Shown here: positions 26,080-35,318 of the stretch, one piece after another
How the letters are laid out: each line of letters starts with the position of its first letter
How positions within the stretch are numbered: position 1 is the stretch's first letter
From: Flavobacteriaceae bacterium
GTDB lineage: Bacteria > Bacteroidota > Bacteroidia > Flavobacteriales > Flavobacteriaceae
Length of the DNA: 51,098 nucleotides
Assembly: GCA_003564185.1 (NCBI GenBank)
Contig: PXFS01000010.1
Span: 1-51,098, forward strand
Reading direction: 5' to 3'
The notes under the pieces: generated by a model
What the model saw: the letters and a program-made list of their open reading frames with translations, nothing else
What the model was told of the DNA's origin: nothing
Database searches by the model: none
Translations under genes and position numbers: made by a program

Positions 26080-26150
26080 TTATTTTTATTCAATCTAAAT
26101 AAAAATATATATTTGCCGAAAATAATTTTATTTAGACTTAATAAATATAA
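26080..26150. promoter_or_regulatory. Large inverted repeat flanking the TonB-receptor -7 element (probable operator)
   Basis: The 25-nt arms at 26080-26104 and 26126-26150 are reverse complements at 22 of 25 positions. They share the core TTTTATTTAGA followed by AATAAA. The 21-nt spacer holds TATATTTG at 26108-26115, the -7 element of the receptor gene, and the right arm runs into its ATG. Such a symmetric site spanning both divergent promoters indicates a repressor. Its partner genes suggest an iron-responsive regulator (Fur-like), but that is inference. Confidence 0.6.
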
Positions 26151-28275
26151 TGAAACTTAGTTGCTCTATTTTTATATTAATTGGTTGTTCACTAGTTGCA
26201 TTTGCGCAAGACGACTTTGATTGGGTGCAAGACTCGGTCTGGAATGAAAGCTTAGAAGACATTATTGTAACGGGACAGATTAATCCGCAGTCTGTAAAAG
26301 AGTCTGTTTATGAAGTTAAAGTAATTGATCGAACAACTATAGAAAGTCTAGCCGCTAATAATCTTGCCGATGTGTTGAACCAAAGTTTAAACATCAATAT
26401 TGTCCCTAATGCACAAACGGGAAAGTCTAGTGTGGAAATGTTTGGTTTGGACGGTCAGTATTTTAAAATTTTGATTGATAATATTCCTATGGTGAATGAT
26501 GAAGGCATGGGAAATATGGGAGATTTAACGCAAATCAACATTGATGATATTGAGCGTATTGAAATAGTAGAAGGTGCCATGGGAGTGGAATATGGTGCAA
26601 ATGCGGTTTGGGTGTGATTAACATTATCACCAAAAAATCTTCAGAAAACAATTGGGAAATCACTCCCTACATCCAAGAAGAAACTATTGGTAATGAATAT
26701 AATTTAACCAATCAAGGAAGGCATATTCAATCTGTTAAAGTAGGTAAAAACATAAATGAAAACTGGTACGCCAACGCCATGTTTACCAGGAATAACTTCA
26801 ATGGTTTTTTTAATGAACAACTAGGAAAAAATCACCCATTAAATGATGGTTTGCGTGGTCATGAATGGTTGCACAAACTTCAAAACAATATAAAAGCTCT
26901 GGTTAACTATAGAGGTAAATTCAATTTCTTTTACAAATTTGAATATTTTGATGAACAAGTTAATCGCTATTCAAGACAAGTAAGAACCAACTTTAATCCA
27001 GCCACTCAAACCACTAATCCAACAGCTTCTGATGGTTATTTTTTCTCCGAACGCTTTATACATCACGTTAACTTCAACGGAAAAGCTTTTCAACAAGCAA
27101 GTTATGATGTTTCTTTATCCTTTCAGCAACAGCGAAGAGATGTTGAAATGTTTAATTACCGAATATTAGACCGAGAACGATTCAATATTGAAAAAAATGA
27201 ATTTGAATCCAGACGCGTATTTTTTTCAAGAGGAACGCTCAACAATTTTATTCCATGGGAGAAAGTTAAGCTTCAAACGGGCTATGAAATTAATTTAATT
27301 GACGGATTTGCTTCGCCCATGTCAAATCCCTTAGGAGGAGAACAAATCAATAGAAGATTAGATGCTTATGATTTTTTTACTACTGCTGAAATAAGAGCTA
27401 CCAAAAGACTTTCTTTTAGACACGGAGCTCGGTTAATGCTTACCAACCAATTTGACCCATTAATAGCCGCTTCATTTACCACAAAATATTTGTTTACGAA
27501 TGGTTGGGAAATAAGAGGAATTCTGGGTACTGCGCCTAGAGTCCCTAATTATGACGAATTATACACCTTCTTTGTAGATTCAAATCACGATGTACGCGGA
27601 AATGAAAATTTGAGCCCCGAGATTGGCACTTCGGCTTTTGTACACCTTAAACGAAAGTTTTGGTTAAACGCTGACAATTCTAGGTGGCAAGTGAAATTTT
27701 CTTCTTGGTACATTCGGGTAAAAGATAGAATAGAGCTAACGGTGATTAACGATATGCCCTTACAGTATCAGTTCAATAATATTGATTTATTTAGAACTTG
27801 GGGTATAGAAAATTCGCATAGTTTTCAGCATAATAACTTCAATCTAAATGCGGGTATTTCGGTTCAGGGAGTATCTCAACAGTTAGATAGCAGAGATTTT
27901 GATGATGACTTTTTATATCGTTTACAGGCCAATACCAACATCAATTACCGCATTCCAAAATGGAGTACCACGTTTTCATTGTTTTACAATTACAATGGTC
28001 CACAATTTCAATTTGTACAACGCCAAAATGAGGAGGGTGAAACCGAACTAGTAAGGGGAAAGCTTGAATCTTTTGCGTGGTTTGATGCAAGTATTAGGAA
28101 GCAATTTTTAGACAGGAAATTAGACATCACTTTAGGAGCAAGAAACCTAATGAATATTAGACGAGTAAATACCACAGCCACAGAAGGGGGAGCACATAGC
28201 GATGCCTCAAGAAGTCTCCTACTTGGCTACGGAAGATCATTTTTTTTATGCATTCAATATAACTTTAATTTTTAA
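26150..28275 (+). pseudogene. TonB-dependent (heme/iron) outer-membrane receptor, frameshifted
   Basis: Outer-membrane TonB-dependent receptor. The first frame (26150-26617) holds signal peptide, a TonB-box-like LEDIIVTG and most of the plug domain, ending EYGANAVWV. The second frame (26608-28275) resumes exactly with GVINIITKKSS and runs to the C-terminal barrel strand ending LCIQYNFNF. Restoring one G in the run at 26610-26612 gives YGANAVWGVINIITK, the expected plug sequence, and a ~708-aa protein. The lesion is therefore a 1-nt deletion, real or from sequencing. HmuY follows 11 nt later, so heme or hemoprotein uptake (HmuR-like role) is likely. Confidence 0.88.
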
Positions 28276-28286
28276 TTATTTAAATC

Positions 28287-29704
28287 ATGAGAAATTACAC
28301 TATTTTTATTCAATTATTCCTCCTCGGAATTTTATTTACGCTTGTAGTAGCGATGACAACAACACACCCACAGGTGAGTTTGTGGTAGCCTTTGAGCAAC
28401 CTTCTATTCAATTAAGTAACGATTTACAAAGTCGTGAAGTTCAGTTGGTATTTTCTAGACCTGCTCCTCAAAATGGATTTGTAGAAGTTGGTTTTTCATC
28501 GGCGCAAGCTAGCTATAATGAAGATTTTACCACCTTCCCTGAAGCTGTTGACCAGCAAATTAATCTAAGTTTTGAAACTGGGGAAACTAGTACTAGCTTT
28601 ACTTTTGAGCAACTCACACAAGTCCTGGAAGGCGAAGAAAAAAGCATTGAATTTGAAATTACAGAAGTGAGTATTCCTAATTCTGTACTCTCTGGAAATA
28701 CTTTTTTAACGGTGAATTTATCAGAATCAGCCGCTCTAGGAGGGAATTTTGAAGCGGAAGTTGGTGGTCCAAATCAGCCTAACCAAGTCTTCATCAACTT
28801 GAGTGGACAACAACAAACAGCGATTCCAAGAGACGCTTGGGATTTAGCCTTTCACAGCGGAAGCAAAAACCGAGTTGTACTTAATTATTCTACTCAAATG
28901 GCTGTTGGAAAAACAGAATTCACCAACCTTGCAGAGGTGAACCAAGCAGCAGTGGAAACATTAATTCCTCAGATAGCCATTGGTAATTTTAACCCAGAAA
29001 ACATGGTGTTTGTAGATGAACCCAGTGGGGACCTAAATCAAACTGCCATGGATGAAGTAAGCAGTAATCCAGAGGAAAACCATGTGTATATTTTAAATTT
29101 GGGTAATGTAGTAGGTACAGAAACTCCGCAAACTGGATCTGTTGCGGTAAGTGGTGCCGCAAGAGGATACCTTAAAATACGTGTGCTTCTAGATGGTGAC
29201 CAATATGTATTGCAATATGCAGATTTAGATGCCTCTGAATTTAATGAAGTTAGTATTTCTAAATCGCCAGGATTTAATCATACTTTCTTTAACTTGAATC
29301 AGCAAAATATAGTTCAAGTGGAGCCAGAACAAGAACAGTGGGATTTAAACTTCACCGTATTTACTGATGAAATTCCAAATGCTGGATCCTACATGTTTAC
29401 CGATTTTATTCTAACCAATCGCCATGGAGGAACTGAGACATATCAGGTAAGTACAGATGAATATTCATATTCTGATTTTACTCTTGAAAATGTAGTTTCA
29501 GGTAATTTTTCTAATGACCAAAGAGGCATTGGTAGTACCTGGCGACAAGGAGGTGGTCCTGGGCAAGCACCAAGTTTATTTGAAGATCGATTCTATATTA
29601 TTCAAGACACACAAGAAAACATATACAAATTACGATTCACAGCATTAGTAAGTGAGACTGGTGAACGTGGTTTCCCTGCCTTTGAATTTCAATTATTGAA
29701 TTAG
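28287..29704 (+). pseudogene. HmuY-family heme-binding lipoprotein, frameshifted in the signal peptide
   Basis: Heme-binding surface lipoprotein of the HmuY family, partner of the receptor upstream. The ATG at 28287 starts a lipoprotein signal (FIQLFLLGILFT) that loses frame between 28335 and 28343. The rest continues in the next frame as ACSSDDNN. One missing base (ACG-GCT) restores the lipobox FTACSS and a 472-aa product. The body has two HmuY-like segments: PRDAWDLAFHSGSKNRV and EQEQWDLNFTVFTDEI...FTDFILTNRHGG. The 5' end of the open frame at 28202 is an artefact inside the receptor gene. Without the repair the protein would not be exported. Confidence 0.85.
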
Positions 29705-29736
29705 CCAAATACTACTAGTAATTGAATATTCTAAAT

Positions 29737-29766
29737 AGCAAAAGCGCCTGTATGGGCGCTTTTGCT
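29737..29766. terminator. Bidirectional terminator between hmuY and ftsZ
   Basis: A 12-bp perfect stem AGCAAAAGCGCC (29737-29748) / GGCGCTTTTGCT (29755-29766) with a 6-nt loop lies between convergent genes: 32 nt after hmuY and 24 nt after ftsZ (minus strand). It can end both transcripts. Confidence 0.8.
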
Positions 29767-29790
29767 AATTTATACAACTAATACCATTTA

Positions 29791-31863
29791 CTAATCTACA
29801 TTATCATGCAAGAAAGAATTGTTTGAACGCAAGTTGATGTTTCCATTCTCATCTTGCTGTAAACTAGTTCTTGAACGATTAGCATCTGACTTTCTTGAAT
29901 GATCTATTTCAACCCCTGCTCGCTTATAAGCGGGTTGCTTTTCAATTTCATCAATGTTCTGTTGATTGTTTTTGAATTGATAGTTGAAACGCTTTAGTTT
30001 TGCTCTTCGTTGAGCTGCAGAAGCTTTTAAGTCATTTATAGAACTACTAAATGGATCGATTTCTTTTGCTGAATCATCCTCTTTATTTTCAGTTTTTTGT
30101 CTTACTTTGAAGTTGTCTTCTTCCGCTTTAGATTTTTCTATTTTTGGTTGTTCAGGTTCTGCTGCTTGTTTAGGCTGAGCCTGATTCAAATGTTCTTCTA
30201 AGTCTTGGTAATCTTCCAGGTTGTAATGTTTCAAATCAGACTCGTTTGATTTATTTCCAGTCACCTCAACTTCGTCAACTACTTCAATATTTTTTATATC
30301 TTCAATCTCCTCAGATTCCTCAAAATTTAAATGATGAATTTTTCGCTCTCCTGAAGTGTTTGGCTGCTCATTTTCAACTTGCGATTTATCTTTTTGCTTA
30401 GATTCATCTTGTTGAATTGGAAAATCAAAAGTTAGCGGCAACTCATTATCCATATCTAATGAATTATCCTCTTCATCCAACTTGTCATTTACAATAGGAT
30501 TAACCTCTTCTATTTCAAAATCTTCTTCTTCCAAATTCACTTCCTCCACTTCAACGTCAATAGAACGCATACTTGAAGTAGTTGCTAATAAATCATCTTC
30601 TTTATCTAAAGGATTTTTAGGGTTTATATTTTCATGATTTTCAGAGTGATTATTTATTTCATTAGTAGAATCCTCATTATCTTCTACATCATCTTCAAGC
30701 CTGTGAATTATTTTCTTCTTAGGTGTTGCATTCTCCAGAGAAGGATTCGAGTTTCTTCTAAAATTACTTGCTGATGTTGTCTTTTTTGGATCTAACTTTA
30801 ATTCAGCTTTTTGTTCATCTTCTAAAGTATGAACAATTTTTTTGGTTTCTGTATTCACAATAACATCTTGCTGCTCGGTATCAAAGCCTGTAGCAATAAC
30901 CGTTATAGAAATTGAATCCTCAAGGCTTTCATCTTCACCAACACCCATAATAATATTGGCAGAATTACCAGCTTCAGCTTGAATAAAATCGTTAATTTCT
31001 CCTATTTCATCAATGGTAATTTCATCGGTTCCAGACACAATAAGTAATAACACATTTTGAGCTCCTTTAATTTTATTGTCGTTCAACAATGGTGAGTCTA
31101 ATGCTTTTTCAATAGCATCCATTGCTCGGTTAGAACCAGATGCTACCGATGACCCCATAATAGCAGTACCACTATTACTCAATACTGTTTTAGCATCTTT
31201 TAAATCAATATTTTGTGTATAATGGTGAGTAATTACTTCTGCAATTCCTCTTGATGCAGTAGCTAATACTTCATCCGCTTTTGAGAATCCAGCTTTAAAA
31301 CCAAGATTACCATATACTTCTCTTAGTTTATTGTTATTTATTACAATTAATGAATCGACTTCGTTTCTTAGCTTTTCAACTCCTAATTGAGCTTGTTCAT
31401 TTCTTGTTTTACCTTCAAACATAAAAGGAATGGTAACAATACCTACCGTTAAGATGTCCATTTCACGTGCCTGTTTAGCTATAATAGGAGCTGCACCTGT
31501 ACCCGTTCCACCACCCATACCAGCAGTGATAAAAACCATTTTAGTATTGGTACTCAAAAGCGTTTTTATTTCATCAAAACTTTCTAATGCGGCTTGTTCT
31601 CCAACATCTGGATTAGCTCCCGCACCTAAACCTTCGGTAAGATTAACCCCTAACTGAATTTTTGTGGGTACTGGGCTATTTTCTAAGGCCTGAGAATCGG
31701 TGTTGCAGACCACAAAGTCTACCCCCCTAATGCCTTGTCTAAACATGTGGTTAATGGCATTGGAACCTCCTCCTCCTACGCCAATAACCTTAATCACATT
31801 AGATTGATTTTTTGGCAAATCGAAAGAAATTTTGTCGAAATCATTGTTTTCTTGCTCGCTCAT
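29791..31863 (-). CDS. ftsZ: Cell division protein FtsZ, long-tailed Bacteroidota form
   Basis: Tubulin-like GTPase that polymerises into the Z ring. The G box GGGTGTG is at residues 117-123, preceded by IGVGGGGSNAINHM and VVCNTD. The conserved polymerising core ends around residue 330. A ~350-residue, highly acidic, disordered tail follows (EEVNLEEEDFEIEEVNP), ending in the short segment NNSFLHDNVD, probably the partner-binding peptide. Length 690 aa is about twice E. coli FtsZ but typical in kind for Bacteroidota. It is last in the dcw operon, 21 nt after ftsA. Confidence 0.96.
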   Translation of the reverse strand: MSEQENNDFDKISFDLPKNQSNVIKVIGVGGGGSNAINHMFRQGIRGVDFVVCNTDSQALENSPVPTKIQLGVNLTEGLGAGANPDVGEQAALESFDEIKTLLSTNTKMVFITAGMGGGTGTGAAPIIAKQAREMDILTVGIVTIPFMFEGKTRNEQAQLGVEKLRNEVDSLIVINNNKLREVYGNLGFKAGFSKADEVLATASRGIAEVITHHYTQNIDLKDAKTVLSNSGTAIMGSSVASGSNRAMDAIEKALDSPLLNDNKIKGAQNVLLLIVSGTDEITIDEIGEINDFIQAEAGNSANIIMGVGEDESLEDSISITVIATGFDTEQQDVIVNTETKKIVHTLEDEQKAELKLDPKKTTSASNFRRNSNPSLENATPKKKIIHRLEDDVEDNEDSTNEINNHSENHENINPKNPLDKEDDLLATTSSMRSIDVEVEEVNLEEEDFEIEEVNPIVNDKLDEEDNSLDMDNELPLTFDFPIQQDESKQKDKSQVENEQPNTSGERKIHHLNFEESEEIEDIKNIEVVDEVEVTGNKSNESDLKHYNLEDYQDLEEHLNQAQPKQAAEPEQPKIEKSKAEEDNFKVRQKTENKEDDSAKEIDPFSSSINDLKASAAQRRAKLKRFNYQFKNNQQNIDEIEKQPAYKRAGVEIDHSRKSDANRSRTSLQQDENGNINLRSNNSFLHDNVD

Positions 31864-31884
31864 AATTATAATTTTTATTGGTCT

Positions 31885-33258
31885 TTATTCTGCTTTATCT
31901 AAAAAATCTTTTAATCCATCAAAGAACTTTTCAAAAATATTTCTTCGTGGTCCTGTGGCTCTATCTTTTTGAGTTTTTACCTCTTCAGTAGTAATTTTTT
32001 CTTCATCATTTACTTCATTGGTTGGTTCTTCTTCAACCTCTAAAGTTTCCTTACTAGAGCTATTCTCTTCATTTTGCTCTAAGATTTTATGTTCTTGTTC
32101 ATGAATAGCTTTCATTACCAGTCCAACAGCTGTTGCAAAAATTGGACTTGCGGTATCTTTTTCTGTATCTCCTGCTAAATGTTCATTGGGTAAACCAATT
32201 CGCGTATCCATTCCGGTAATGTATTCAACCAATTGCTTGAGGTGCTTTAGTTGAGCTCCTCCCCCTGTAATAACTATTCCTGCAATCAGTTTTTTACGTT
32301 GTTCTTCATGACCATAGTTTTTAATTTCTTGAAAAACTTGTTCAATGATTTCTACAGCTCTATAGTGAATAATTTTGGAAAGGTTTTTTAATGAAATTTC
32401 TTTGGGCTCTCTACCTCTAAGTCCAGGAATAGATACAATTTCATTGTCTTTATTCTCACCTGGCCAAGCCGAACCAAATTTTACTTTTAATAATTCAGCT
32501 TGTTTTTCTATGATTGAACAACCGTCTTTTATGTCTTCGGTAATTACATTTCCCCCAAATGGAATTACTGCTGTATGCCTTATTATACCATCTTTAAAAA
32601 TAGCTAAATCTGTAGTTCCTCCACCTATATCAATCAGTGCTACTCCTGCTTCTTTTTCCTCTTGACTTAATACAGCATTGGCTGAAGCTAAAGGTTCAAG
32701 ATTAACTCCTCCTAACTCTAAACCAGAATTTTTAACACATCTAACAATATTTCTGATAGAAGAAATCTGTCCTACAACAACATGAAAATTAGCTTCTAAT
32801 CTTGCACCGTGCATTCCTATAGGCTGAGTTATTTCTCCTTGTCCGTCTACCTTATATTCTTGGGGTAAAACATGAATAATTTCTTCTCCAGGAAGCATCA
32901 CTAATTTATGCACCTGACTACAAAGCGTATCAATATCCTTTTCTTCAATAACGTCTTCGTAATTGGCTCTAGTGATGTAATCACTATGCTGCAAGCTTCT
33001 AATGTGTTGTCCAGCAATTCCTACAGTTGCCTGCTCCACTTTTAAACCAGCATTGGCTTCAGCATCTCTAACGGCTTGTTGAATAGATTGTATAGTCTGC
33101 GTGATATTGTTTACCACACCACGGTGTACACCTAAACTTTTGGCTTTTCCAATACCAAGAATTTCAACTTTCCCGTATTCATTTTTTCGGCCAATCATAG
33201 CAACAATTTTTGTTGTCCCTATGTCTAATCCTACTGCTATATTTTCCTGTTCCATCAT
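31885..33258 (-). CDS. ftsA: Cell division protein FtsA
   Basis: Actin-like ATPase that tethers FtsZ to the membrane. The 457-aa product has the actin-fold motifs GLDIGTTKIVAMI (phosphate 1), ALIDIGGGTTDLAIF (phosphate 2) and GIVITGGGAQLKHL (adenosine). The C-terminal helix RNIFEKFFDGLKDFLDKAE is amphipathic, as expected for the membrane-targeting sequence, and is linked by an acidic spacer. Lies between ftsQ (9 nt) and ftsZ (21 nt). Confidence 0.96.
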   Translation of the reverse strand: MMEQENIAVGLDIGTTKIVAMIGRKNEYGKVEILGIGKAKSLGVHRGVVNNITQTIQSIQQAVRDAEANAGLKVEQATVGIAGQHIRSLQHSDYITRANYEDVIEEKDIDTLCSQVHKLVMLPGEEIIHVLPQEYKVDGQGEITQPIGMHGARLEANFHVVVGQISSIRNIVRCVKNSGLELGGVNLEPLASANAVLSQEEKEAGVALIDIGGGTTDLAIFKDGIIRHTAVIPFGGNVITEDIKDGCSIIEKQAELLKVKFGSAWPGENKDNEIVSIPGLRGREPKEISLKNLSKIIHYRAVEIIEQVFQEIKNYGHEEQRKKLIAGIVITGGGAQLKHLKQLVEYITGMDTRIGLPNEHLAGDTEKDTASPIFATAVGLVMKAIHEQEHKILEQNEENSSSKETLEVEEEPTNEVNDEEKITTEEVKTQKDRATGPRRNIFEKFFDGLKDFLDKAE

Positions 33259-33267
33259 CTATAATTA

Positions 33268-33975
33268 TCAAATTTTGGTACAAACCACTTGATTTCCAAA
33301 ACGCAAATCTACTTTTTTAAAAGTAGCTAAATTTCCGTCCTTTTTTGCCTTGGCATAAAAGGCTTTTAAATTATTTAATTTTAATTCTATATCATTTACT
33401 TCGCCAAAAACAACAACAAAGTTAGATTCTCTTAAGCTCAAATTTACTCCCTGACTATCCTTGTTGAATCCTATAATATGTTGTCTCAAAAATTCGTCTT
33501 TTTGAATACTCTTCACCAATGGAAAAAGAGTTTGCACAGAGGTTGAATTGTAACCTAAAGCAACAGGCACTCGGGCAGAGTAATTTTTTGAAAGTGGCAT
33601 GATTTTACCCTCTTCATCTAAATATTGAAAACCTCCATCTAAAAACCTTAATAAGGGTTTACGTTGTACAATTTGTATCCCTAAAAAACCATTTATTTCA
33701 TAAAAGACCTGTGCTTCTTTAATCAGGTCATGAGTGATGAGTTGATTTTCGAATGACTGTAAATCAAGATCTTTCAATTTCATATTTTCAATGAAGTCTG
33801 GCAAAATTAAATGCTGCACTTCATCTTCTGTAATAAAAACCTCTTCAAACGGAAAAACCTCAACCCCTACTTGGATTAAATTTTTCTGCTCGTTACGTTG
33901 ATTAGCAAATCCCATCAAACCAATAAGAATGACTACCAATAGAATTAACCGTATGAGATTCCAATGCTTTTTCAT
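33268..33975 (-). CDS. ftsQ: Cell division protein FtsQ/DivIB
   Basis: 235-aa bitopic membrane protein: one N-terminal helix (LIRLILLVVILIGLMGFA) and a periplasmic part with a POTRA-like region (FITEDEVQHLILPDFI) and FtsQ-type beta domain (GFLGIQIVQRKPLLRF). It links early and late divisome proteins. The sequence is diverged, so the call rests also on its place between murC and ftsA. It overlaps murC by 4 nt. Confidence 0.85.
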   Translation of the reverse strand: MKKHWNLIRLILLVVILIGLMGFANQRNEQKNLIQVGVEVFPFEEVFITEDEVQHLILPDFIENMKLKDLDLQSFENQLITHDLIKEAQVFYEINGFLGIQIVQRKPLLRFLDGGFQYLDEEGKIMPLSKNYSARVPVALGYNSTSVQTLFPLVKSIQKDEFLRQHIIGFNKDSQGVNLSLRESNFVVVFGEVNDIELKLNNLKAFYAKAKKDGNLATFKKVDLRFGNQVVCTKI

Positions 33976-35318
33976 GAATTGAAAACTGTTTTTATTTTTT
34001 GTGCTTCTTCACCTATATCGCCAGCACCCAAAAAGATTACTACCGAACAAGTTGAACCCTTAATCGAATTTAAAATATCCGATTTTTTAATTAGTTGCTT
34101 ATTTTTATGATCTATTTTATCCAACAAAAACTGGGCATTCACTCCACTGATTGGCGCTTCTCTTGCAGGATAAATTTCGAGGATGCAAATTTCATCAAAA
34201 TCAGACAAACTCAGGGCAAATTCATCTGCAAAATTTTCAGTTCTTGAATACAAATGCGGCTGGAATATAACCATCACATTTTCATTTGGATGCATCTCTC
34301 TAACTGCTTGATGTGCCGCTTCAATTTCAGTTGGATGGTGCGCATAATCATCAATTAGACAGATTTCAGTCGACTGATAAAGGTAATTAAACCTTCTTTT
34401 TACTCCGGAGAAACTGCCTAAAGCTTTTGCATATAGATGCGCCTTGTCCTTATTATAATTAATAGCTAAAGCTAGAGCTGCTATAGCATTGGCAAGGTTA
34501 TGCTGGCCAGGTAATTTCAATTGAAGATTTTTCAATTGCATATCTTTATAAAGTAAATCAAACTGGTAACTTCCTTTTTTTACTTTTATATTTAGTGCAC
34601 GAATTTCAGATAATTCTGTAAAACCATATTTTATTCCTTTCAATTGAACTTCTTCAGCCACAAAAACAACTTCACTTATTTGTTGAAGAAAAAGAGTAAA
34701 ACTTTCTTCTAAAGCTTCTTTTGTCTTATAAATATCTAGGTGATCTGCATCGGTAGAAGTAATGACTGCTGAATATGGATGTAAGTGTAAAAAGGAACGG
34801 TCAAATTCATCTGCTTCTACCACTATAACTTCGTCTCCTTTATTGATGTAATTTGAATTTTCGCTAAGCAGTATACCCCCCAAAAATGCAGTTACTTTTT
34901 CATTGGTTTCCTGTAAAAGATGAGCCAAAATAGCGGAAGTTGTAGTTTTACCATGCGTACCAGCAACAGCAAGTGTCTTCTTCGCGAATGTAACTTCTCC
35001 TAAAAGAGCAGCTCTTTTAATAAGTTCAAAATTTTGCTCAATGCTTAATTTGATTAATTTACTTTTGGTTTGGACTGCTGGCGTATAAACTACCAATGTA
35101 GTAAAGGGTTCTAGTTGATACAGTAATTTAGCGGCTTCATTTTCTGAATACACTACTTCAATACCTTCATTAATTAGGTCTTGAGTAAGTTCTGTAGGTG
35201 TTTTATCATAGCCTAGCACACGTTTAGAAGAGGCATTAAAATAACGCGCTAAGGCACTCATGCCAATGCCGCCTATGCCAATAAAAAAATAAGTTGATAT
35301 GTGCTGGTATTTATTCAT
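33972..35318 (-). CDS. murC: UDP-N-acetylmuramate--L-alanine ligase
   Basis: 448-aa Mur ligase adding L-Ala to UDP-MurNAc in the cytoplasm. N-terminal nucleotide motif FIGIGGIGMSALARY, ATP P-loop AGTHGKTTTSA (about 118-128), EADEFDRSFLHL and the C-terminal DDYAHHPTEI and FQPHLYSRT signatures identify MurC specifically. It overlaps murG by 8 nt and ftsQ by 4 nt. Confidence 0.96.
   Translation of the reverse strand: MNKYQHISTYFFIGIGGIGMSALARYFNASSKRVLGYDKTPTELTQDLINEGIEVVYSENEAAKLLYQLEPFTTLVVYTPAVQTKSKLIKLSIEQNFELIKRAALLGEVTFAKKTLAVAGTHGKTTTSAILAHLLQETNEKVTAFLGGILLSENSNYINKGDEVIVVEADEFDRSFLHLHPYSAVITSTDADHLDIYKTKEALEESFTLFLQQISEVVFVAEEVQLKGIKYGFTELSEIRALNIKVKKGSYQFDLLYKDMQLKNLQLKLPGQHNLANAIAALALAINYNKDKAHLYAKALGSFSGVKRRFNYLYQSTEICLIDDYAHHPTEIEAAHQAVREMHPNENVMVIFQPHLYSRTENFADEFALSLSDFDEICILEIYPAREAPISGVNAQFLLDKIDHKNKQLIKKSDILNSIKGSTCSVVIFLGAGDIGEEAQKIKTVFNS

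Noticed and set aside
28202-28286. Upstream extension of the HmuY frame
   Set aside because: It lies inside the receptor's 3' end in another frame and encodes no signal peptide; the ATG at 28287 with a frameshift explains the lipobox better.
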